A stretch of DNA of 64,000 nt from Thysanoteuthis rhombus (lineage: Eukaryota > Mollusca > Cephalopoda > Oegopsida > Thysanoteuthidae), in the NCBI GenBank assembly GCA_963457665.1, contig OY735233.1:43986892-44050891 (forward strand), written 5' to 3'. Both the position numbers and the translations under genes were made by a program. Positions within the stretch are counted from its first letter, which is position 1. Each line of letters starts with the position of its first letter. The notes beneath the pieces are model-generated. The model was not told the origin of the DNA. It worked only from the letters and a program-made list of their open reading frames with translations, and searched no databases. Positions 56,516 through 64,000 of the stretch are shown here, in pieces.

Positions 56516-56757
56516 AACATAAGAAGTAGACATTTCTTCTGACTATGCAACCTTTTTTGAAATAAAACTTTTACCTCTCTTTCTTTTCGTTTTTCTCCCT
56601 GGTTCTCTGAGGTTGATATTGATTTCCTCTTGAATTATCGTTTTTATTATTTCCTCTCAAGTCCGGCGGGTTTTGGTCTTTTTGAACTCTTCGACTGATA
56701 GTGAGCCGGTCATTCATCAACCAATGAAGAGGTGCATCGCTACCTCAATCGTACTAT
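56516..56757 (-). mobile_element. Repeat X, second copy (inverted)
   Basis: Reverse complement of 54459-54720, with blocks AACATAAGAAGTAGACATTT and CAACCAATGAAGAGGTGCAT. Two inverted copies within 2.3 kb. Confidence 0.65.
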
Positions 56758-57084
56758 GTAGACACAGAAGAAGATTTTAAGGAGTCTGGGAACGCTCAAC
56801 ATTATTTCCATACGAATTAATGACTGTTACTTCATCGGAAACCCAAACTAACGTAGGTCTTTCGTAAAAGCAAGTTGCGTGAAGCGAATTTACGAAAACC
56901 GGGGGTGGGGGTATCTGTATTTGCAATTATATAAAGTATTACGTTTATTAGTGCTGGAACCTAAAGCGTATGATAAGCCTTCGAAAATCATTTTGAATCT
57001 CACTGGATGCTATGAGAATTGTTTTCGTACGCCATAATTCATATGGCGTCTGCATATTTTCGAAATACTGTTTCATTACATACA
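56758..57084. other. Unassigned
   Basis: No gene or repeat family recognised. Confidence 0.4.
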
Positions 57085-57335
57085 ACAATGTACCTGTCTA
57101 AAATGATTGGATTATTTATGTATGGATGGGCACAAATAGCCTGAAGTTAGTTTATTAGATAATTTGTTTGTAATAATTAAGAATCCTAATTTTACTTTTT
57201 TTTGTCTGTATCTGTTTTAATGAGTGATGATCAGATATAAAGTCTTAAGAGTTTCTATGATGTCATTTTTTCAAATTTTTATCTTATAATAGGAAGATCA
57301 ATTAACCAATGATATCATCCCATTTGAGCACAGAG
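57085..57335 (+). repeat. Family G repeat, copy 2
   Basis: Diverged copy of 8118-8350, colinear throughout. Confidence 0.65.
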
Positions 57336-57499
57336 AATTAGACTTTGTAGAATTTGGTTACGTATTGTTATTCTCAACAAGTTTGTACTCGTTGAATTTT
57401 CACGAGTTGTATTTAGTAGTTCTCAAGAAATAAGGTGTGTAAATGTTCATGATAGAAAAGACAAAGAAAACGAAATAAAAAGATTAGTGTAAAGAAGGT

Positions 57500-57890
57500 A
57501 TAACATGCCAATATCAGATGATGATCAAAAGGTGTGCTTAAATAATTAAACGAACATATTAAATTAAACGTTAGTTTACATTGAACATAGAGTCTAAGCT
57601 ACAACATATTTAAGTTTCAACACTCCAAGTCTGTTTTAAGGCTTTTAGAGCAGCAAGAACAAGAATGAAAAAAAAACTTGAATCTAAAACCCATTTACTT
57701 CTTGAAAGGTATAGCGTGCCAATATAAGATGATCATCAAGACGTTTATAAATAATTAGATGAACATATTAAATTAAAGGCTTGTTTACATTCAAAGTAAA
57801 GTTTATTTGGAGCTCTATGTCTAAGCTACAAGATTGAAATTTTAACTTTCTATGTCTGTTTTAAGGGGTTTAGAGCAAAACAACAAAAAA
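57500..57890 (+). repeat. Two-unit tandem duplication, ~205-bp period
   Basis: GCCAATATCAGATGATGATC, AACATATTAAATTAAACG, TCTAAGCTACAA and GTCTGTTTTAAGG in the first unit recur in the second (from about 57717). Non-coding. The sequence on either side to 58170 shows no gene. Confidence 0.65.
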
Positions 57891-58173
57891 CAAAAACAAC
57901 AAAAGACTAAACGAGTCGAAGCCTAATTTGCATAATAAAAGTTTGACGTTATACTTGCTTTCTCTAAAATTTTTTTGTGGTCTATTAGGTTGGCATTTTC
58001 GTTAGCTGCACTCACCATTGAAAATAAAACGCGAAGAAAATCTTGCCCTCTTCATCTGACCCAGCCAGGTCAAAGGAGTGCCACGCCCAATTAGTTTACA
58101 TACAGGAATAATAGGTAAGGCAATTATTCAGTTTTTTACAATAAGTACCGAATTGAGTGAAGCAGGGTCTTTG

Positions 58174-58557
58174 GTGAAACCGTCAACCAAAACTGTCAAC
58201 ATAGGTTTCTTCAGTTTTCAAGTTAGCTGGCTGGCTATGTATGTCTCACGCGTACAAGCTGTACCAAGAGAGCTAGAGAACTGAAATTTTCAACATTCAC
58301 TCCTTATTATATCTAGAGAAAAAATGTTTATTCAATTTGCAATGTAAGTTCATGCTAAATGTATCCCTTAGTTTGTGTCCCTGTTTCTTTTCGAAAATTC
58401 AGCTTTATTTTTCAGTGATCATAATCTGACAAAAGGTGAGTGACTAAATCATTGATCACCCCTTCTTCGAATTTATCAATTGATCAACCCAAACACGACA
58501 GGTAGCCAAAAAACTTCAGTCACATGACGGTTTCTATTGAGTGACTAACCAGACCTA
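58174..58557 (-). mobile_element. Family A copy 17
   Basis: Left edge GAAACCGTCAACCAAAACTG, right edge GAGTGACTAACCAGACCT. The inverted terminal core is intact at both ends. Confidence 0.85.
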
Positions 58558-58658
58558 TCTTTAAAAAAAAAAAAAACTTTTGTTGTCAAGTAGAGGAATT
58601 GGTGAATAGAAAACCACAACAACAACGCCATTACTAAACCAATTTTTTTTACTAGCAT

Positions 58659-59070
58659 CAGAAACTGTCAACTAAAACTGTCTCCACAACTGTCAACGTA
58701 GGTTTCTTCAGGTTTCAAGTGAGTCTATCTATATATTTGTCGCGCGTACTAGCCACTCAAATGGGGCTTGAGAGCTGAACATTTAAACCTTTACGCCATA
58801 TTATGTCCACAAGTTTCTCAAAGTCACCTCCAATGGGTTCTTAGTAAGTATTTCAATTTACAATGCAATTTTGTTAAATTGGCCTCTTAGTATGTGTCTC
58901 GCAGTGTTCACACTTGTCTCTTTTAGTGATCATCGCCCAACAAAAGGTGAGAGAAGAAAATTTATTCATTGATCACCCTTTTTCAAATTTTCCTACTGAT
59001 TACCCCCAAAACAGCATGCTGCCAAAAAACATTGGTCATTCGATGGTTTCTGTTGCGTGATTAACCAGGC
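58659..59070 (-). mobile_element. Family A copy 18
   Basis: From CAGAAACTGTCAACTAAAAC to GCGTGATTAACCAGGCTG. Same orientation as copy 17 and 100 bp away. Confidence 0.8.
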
Positions 59071-59237
59071 TGATTCTATTAGGGGGAAAGAGATATGTCA
59101 GCCAATATTTCTAAACTTGCATTTATAAGAGTTGAAAAATACTTGTTTAGCTTTTTCTTTCAACTATTCATTGTATTCGACGTAATATTATTCTGTCATG
59201 GGGAATACTCGATAACTAGCATACTACCCATCAAAAA

Positions 59238-59515
59238 GGACGGGGTTAGGAGTCTGAGACATCATAGAATCTGCCAGAAAACTCAAATGACAATGGGACG
59301 GTCATGTTGCAAGAATGACAGACGACTGATGGACATCATGACTCATGACATTGATCCCCAGAGATCACATGTGAAACAGAGGCCGACAGAATACAAGATG
59401 GAGAGACGAACTAGAAAAGTTTAGAAAGTATTGGCTCCTCAACGCCCATGATAGGGAGGTCTGGCAGATCCCGGGAAAGGTCTATGTCCAACGACGAACG
59501 ATAAAAGACTGATGA
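59238..59515 (+). mobile_element. RTE-type LINE 3' end (fragment g)
   Basis: Encodes in pieces GVRSLRHHRICQKTQM, then the C-terminal RW/DELDKFRKYW region with frameshifts, ending AAAAGACTGATGATGAACATG. 5'-truncated. Confidence 0.8.
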
Positions 59516-60486
59516 TGAACATGAAATTCTATAATGACAATCTGTGATACCCGGTGTTGTCCGGGAAAACAGAACTTCAAAATAGACAATGCATTGAAAA
59601 TATCTTTATTCTTTATTTCTTCTTAAGCAACACGACGGATGGGAAAAATATTCATCCAGTGACCTGAAACTTTACTTCTAATCGGCGCTGTCATAGAATG
59701 ATGGCCTTACTTGAGTTGTGATATGAAAAAATCAACCAGAAATTAAGATGAAGGTAAATAGCAGCGAAAATTTAATAATAATGGTTAAAAAAATATCTCA
59801 TAAAATGAGAGAGGGGAAATAGAAATAGAATAATCCCTTTCATTTTTTTTTAAATGACCTAATTTAGCAGTGACACAATGTCACGTGTCCCTACGTTTCA
59901 TCTCTCCACCACCTTCCCTTCCCACTCTCTTTTTGTCTTTGAGTAAAGAGAAAGGGTAGAGGGAGAAACCAAAGTAGTCGTATTACTTTTATTGCTACTG
60001 CTATGAGCTGTTTCAATGCCCCCCAAAGGCGATATATGATTAAAAAACACCAAAACTTGTTCAAAAATCAAAAATTGATTTTAATGAAAGAAATATGGGC
60101 GTCATTCGTAAGAAAAGAGAATGACGAAAGTCTTGGTATATTTTTTCTGACGTTTAGAAACGAAGATTGGATATCGAATGACCTCTGGAACAGACCAAAA
60201 AAAGGCTCAAATGATTGTATAGATATGTTTTAGCATGATTGTATTTATTTAAAAAAAACCTGCACACCTCGAACAGAGTTCATTTTTTCTGTATTCTTAC
60301 AACTCTTTATATTTTCTGTTTTAAAGAAATAATTTAGGAAAAGCCAATAGAATTGGATGAAATCAACTTGATCGAAAATATCATTTTCATTCCTGAAAAC
60401 TCTGAGATGCCTATATTTGTTTTCTGTCTTACCACGACGACATCAGTAGTAGTAGTAGCTGTAGTGATGTAGTCGCTAAGGTGACC
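59516..60486. other. Unassigned, about 1 kb
   Basis: No supportable gene. A 76-codon plus frame at 60003-60233 has no recognised domain. Confidence 0.4.
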
Positions 60487-61716
60487 GTTCACTTTGTCTG
60501 ATGCCAGATTTTCTAAAGTTTGATAGACTAAACTAAGATTGTCTAAACTATTATGATAAGTACTAAATTTAATTTTGTCAACAATTTCGTGTAAAAATAT
60601 TGGAAATTAATCATTTAAAAAAATATCCTGGAAATATTTTTTTAAAAGTTCTTATATAGTATTTAATTGGAAAACACTGGAAATCATAGAATCAATGAAA
60701 TCGAACTAAAAAAAATATATTCGTGTGTTTAAATTTATTTTACAATAAACTTATTTACAAAAGAAAATAATTTTATTGATTCTGCAATTTGCAGTGTCTT
60801 AACAATACAAAATACGAGAATTAAAAAAATGATAATATCCATTGAAATAAAACAAATCGATTGAATTTCATCAAGGATCGATTTATTTTATAGAATTTTT
60901 TTATGTGAACATTTTTTTCGTCGGAAGTGATTTCATAAAATTGAAACATCTGGGGGTTTTGACTTGAAAAAAGATTTCCATGAGTTTTACTTACAAAATA
61001 AACTTTCTACCAAAAAGCTTAATTATTGATTGAACAAATAACCAAAATTGTAGTGAAATCGGTTCGTTAGTAGATTTTTTTTATACCAAAATTTAAAAAT
61101 TAAATTTTAACTTGTTTCGCACACCACTTATTTCACTGTTTTTTCCCCATTTTTTTTTTCGTGTGAGGCAAGACCCGAGAAAAAAGTATTTAACATGGAT
61201 GAAATCCTATTATATCGCTCAAATCTCTGTCATTATTAAGAAGAAAGATTGGGGAAAAAAACTGCTACAATCTTCCACTGAGAAGCATCTATAAAAACAG
61301 ATTCTTACAGGAAAAGCCGTAAATTTGTAAAAATTAAAATGGCATATTATTTGAAGATTTCTAATATTGCTGTTATAAAGAATATCATTTTTACAAAATA
61401 AAATTGCTTTGAAAATATAAAAATGTGTATTTTTTTTTTATTTGATTCTATTGATTCTTTGATTTGCATTGTTTTAGCGATGAAATACCGTAAGAATTGA
61501 AAAAAATATATCAATATCCTAGGCATTTAAAGAAAAAATGCTCAATTCTGCAATTTACAATATTTTTTTACACAAAATCGCTAACAAAATTAGATTTAGT
61601 ACTTATCGTAATAGTTTTGACCATCTTAGTTCAGTTAATCTGGTTTTAGACAATCTGGCATTAGACAAACTGGCTTTAGACAATCTGGCAGAAGATAAAT
61701 TGGCATAAAACGAACT
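60487..61716. mobile_element. Long-inverted-repeat element with subterminal 15-bp iterations
   Basis: The left arm (60487-60605) has GTTCACTTTGTCTGATGCCA and AGTACTAAATTTAATTTTGT; the right arm (61553-61716) carries their reverse complements. The outer right arm has about five units of a 15-bp repeat (CTGGCATTAGACAAA, CTGGCTTTAGACAAT). Inside are two direct copies of an 80-bp segment (ATTGATTCTGCAATTTGCAG near 60775, ATTGATTCTTTGATTTGCAT near 61449). The interior is AT-rich and non-coding. Likely a non-autonomous DNA transposon. Confidence 0.65.
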
Positions 61717-61873
61717 GTGTATGAGCCGTTGCTAACACACAGAACCATAGCTGTATACTTTAGTGTGTACGAAAATATACATACTTGCTAAAATAAGCCA
61801 AACTAATAAAATATCTCTTCATTCACTGAAGTTCGTGCTACGTGAAATTACCACGATAATTGTTGTGTGACTT

Positions 61874-61876
<3 letters not shown>

Positions 61877-61947
<71 letters not shown>
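61877..61947. repeat. (TA)n microsatellite
   Basis: Pure TA array. 61948-62625 shows no gene; a minus-strand 76-codon frame at 62328-62558 is unrecognised. Confidence 0.97.
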
Positions 61948-61949
<2 letters not shown>

Positions 61950-62622
61950 TTTCTTTCCGTCGAACGTACTACTATATTGAATTTTTTTTTTACTGGTGAT
62001 ATTTTGGCCTTTCGACCGTCTGCAAACTAAATTAAGAACGTTAAAAATCAAATCGTTCGCAGAAAAGAAAAAATCGAAAATATACACTTATTATTACGGT
62101 GCTATGGTTGTCATTAAAACAAACTTTGATAAGTAAAAACATAAACATGACTTACACGTCGGACAGAGAAGTTCTCCTGTTTCTTCTTTACAATGGCAAA
62201 CATCGTTTGGTAGGCAGAATGACGAACAATCTGTTCCATAATAATTCATATCACAGGATATCTCGATGCGAAAAGAAATACTGAAAAGAAAAATGAAAAA
62301 GAAATATTAGAAGCCCAAGAAGAAAAACTATAAGTAACAATGAAGCATCCAGTGAAGACTTATCTCCTTGTACGTCTTATGGTCAAAGCTGAATTTCCTT
62401 CCCACGCAAGAAAAAAGAATGAACAGACTCAGACGGCTCAAAAAACTGCGACGAGGTATATATAATCTTCGAAAGCATTTAACAACATTTGTTTCTGTAA
62501 TAAAATTTTTAATTCCAATCAAGTTTCCACAATGACCCGAGTCTAAATGAATAATCATCGCATAAAAAAAAGAAAGAAAAATATCGTCCGGAATGTAACA
62601 TAATTCATTGTAAAATGAAAAA

Positions 62623-62625
<3 letters not shown>

Positions 62626-62685
<60 letters not shown>
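62626..62685. repeat. (TA)n microsatellite in family N
   Basis: Pure TA array at the same internal site as 48541-48622. Confidence 0.97.
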
Positions 62686-62688
<3 letters not shown>

Positions 62689-62945
62689 GTGTAAACCCTG
62701 TATAGTCGACTTTCTCTTTGCTCTCTCTCTTTCTTTATTGTACTTTCTATTTTTTGATCTCAAGAATCGATTGAAAAGAAAGAATATACAATATGGCGTA
62801 AAGAATATTCTTTCTTTCTTTGCCCACTCTCAATATCATTTTATCGTTACCAACGCCTTTTCTCTCTCTTATTATACCCCTCTCATCAGGATAACAGCTT
62901 TCTTTCTATGTTAGAAACGATGTCTATCTCTCTTTTAACACTCTC
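62686..62945 (+). repeat. Family N copy 2
   Basis: ATGAAGTGTAAACCCTGTAT, AGTCGACTTTCTCTTTGCTC and TTCTTTGCCCACTCTCAATA match 48623-48950. Confidence 0.65.
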
Positions 62946-62949
62946 ATCA

Positions 62950-64000
62950 ACGTTTATTGTCTGTTGTTGGATATAGACCTTCCCCAAGATTCGCCAGATC
63001 TGTCTATCATGGGCATCACGGGGCCAAAACTTTCTGAATTTGTCTACTTCGTATCTCCATCTTGTATTCTGCCAGTCTCGGTTACGCATGTGATCTCTGG
63101 GGATCCGCGTTGTGAGTCGTGATGTCCATGGGTTGTCTGTGATTCTTACAACATGACCAGCCCATTGCCATTTGAGTTTTCTGATCGATTCTCTGATGTT
63201 TCAGACTCTTATTTTTCCTCTGATATATCGTGCTGTTTTGCGATCTCTGAACGTGATATGGAGCGTCATTCTGTCATGTACACGTTGCATGCTTCTCAGT
63301 ATGCAGTTTAGTCTCTTGTTTAAGTTCCATGTTTCAGCCTCATAGGTGACTATCGGGAGGATGCATTGGTTGTGTACTCTTCTTTTTAGGACTAATGGGA
63401 TTTTCTTGTTCTTGAAGGTTGAGCTTGTTAAACTAGAGTGATTGTTCGATTGATTTCAGGATTTCATGGAGATTCGTTATCCTAACTAGATGTAGTGGTC
63501 TACTCTCTCCAGTTCTACGTTTTCGATTTTGATCGTTGCGCGTTTGTTTCCGATGTGATTGTTGCTCATAACCTTTGTTCATGTGAAGGCTGACTTTTTG
63601 CTATCTTCATTCAGTTCATATAGCATTTGTTTGAGGTCGTGAAGGTTCTCTGCTGAAAGGACTATGTCGTCTGCAAATCTGAGGTTGTTCAGACACTCGC
63701 TGTCTATTCTGATTCCTTTATTTTCCCAGTCTAGGTTTTTGAAGATCATCTCGGGGCAGGCTGTGAAGAATTTTGATGAGCTGGTATCACCTTGTCTCAC
63801 CCCTTTTTGGAACTGACGGGTTCAGAGTCTTTATGTTGCCTAATAAAGTAGTTGCTGTGATTGTATATATGTAACAGTACTCTGACGTATACAAGTTCTA
63901 CACATTGTTAGTGATATATCCAATGATCACGGGAATTTCCACCTGGTCGAAGTCCTTCTTGAAGTCGATAAATGCTACAGCAAGCAGCATTTTGCATTCT
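62950..64000 (-). mobile_element. RTE-type LINE (fragment h) with reverse transcriptase motifs, runs off the window
   Basis: On the minus strand from the right edge: FIDFKKDFDQVE (motif A region, near 63930-63965), then a 73-codon frame (63579-63800) with QGDTSSSKFFTACPEM, ENKGIRI and CLNNLRFADDIVLSAENLHD containing the FADD catalytic motif, then KIENVELERVDHY-like sequence, RRVHNQCILPIVTYEAET-like sequence and the C-terminal tail VDKFRKFWPRDAHD. Several stops and frameshifts separate the pieces. Motif order matches an RTE polymerase without inversion. The 5' part, including any endonuclease domain, lies beyond 64000. Dead as read here. Confidence 0.85.

Noticed and set aside
1..64000. CRISPR arrays, operons, prokaryotic defence genes
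   Set aside because: The direct repeats seen are eukaryotic micro- and minisatellites or transposons, and no spacer-repeat pattern or bacterial gene is present.

Overview
The window looks like repeat-dense, gene-poor DNA from an animal nuclear genome. It is AT-rich, has no operons or bacterial-type genes, and holds long (TA)n, (CA)n and (GA)n arrays, RTE-type LINE fragments, decayed mariner and hAT elements, tRNA-derived SINEs and one 5S-rRNA-like relic. This mix fits a lophotrochozoan, perhaps a cephalopod mollusc, but the assignment is inference from repeat style and no marker gene was seen.

Host coding content: one stretch can be defended as an exon, at 7159-7501 on the minus strand. It has an open frame across its length, a strong polypyrimidine-AG acceptor and an AAG|gtaatc donor. 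I do not recognise the product. The other long open frames fall in microsatellites or mobile-element relics, or show no coding signature.

Layout. 0-7 kb: an (AAT)n array, the first copy of the main dispersed repeat (family A), a broken mariner transposase, two long inverted-repeat elements, a tRNA-Val-like SINE nested in another repeat, a head-to-head pair of RTE 3' ends, and local tandem duplications carrying TA arrays. 7-12.3 kb: the candidate exon, internally deleted mariners, a 30-bp minisatellite and a hAT-like element with target duplication. 12.3-35 kb: more family A copies, RTE tails, a degenerate G/T-rich tandem array, paired family C and J repeats, an intermediate-length RTE fragment (29.0-29.7 kb) and a second tRNA-Val-like SINE. 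35-48 kb: trinucleotide, GA and pentanucleotide arrays, four more family A copies, an RTE insertion with a 5' inversion, and a long-inverted-repeat element beside a perfect hairpin. 48-64 kb: several (TA)n arrays, a tRNA-like core inside long inverted repeats, the 5S-like element, a family A copy interrupted by two other insertions, a second long-inverted-repeat element with subterminal iterations, and an RTE fragment with reverse-transcriptase motifs running off the right edge.

No gene pathway can be reconstructed. The window is best read as layered mobile-element history: insertions inside insertions, internal deletions, and microsatellites growing from transposon copies. I found no CRISPR, no new defence system and no intact autonomous transposon.
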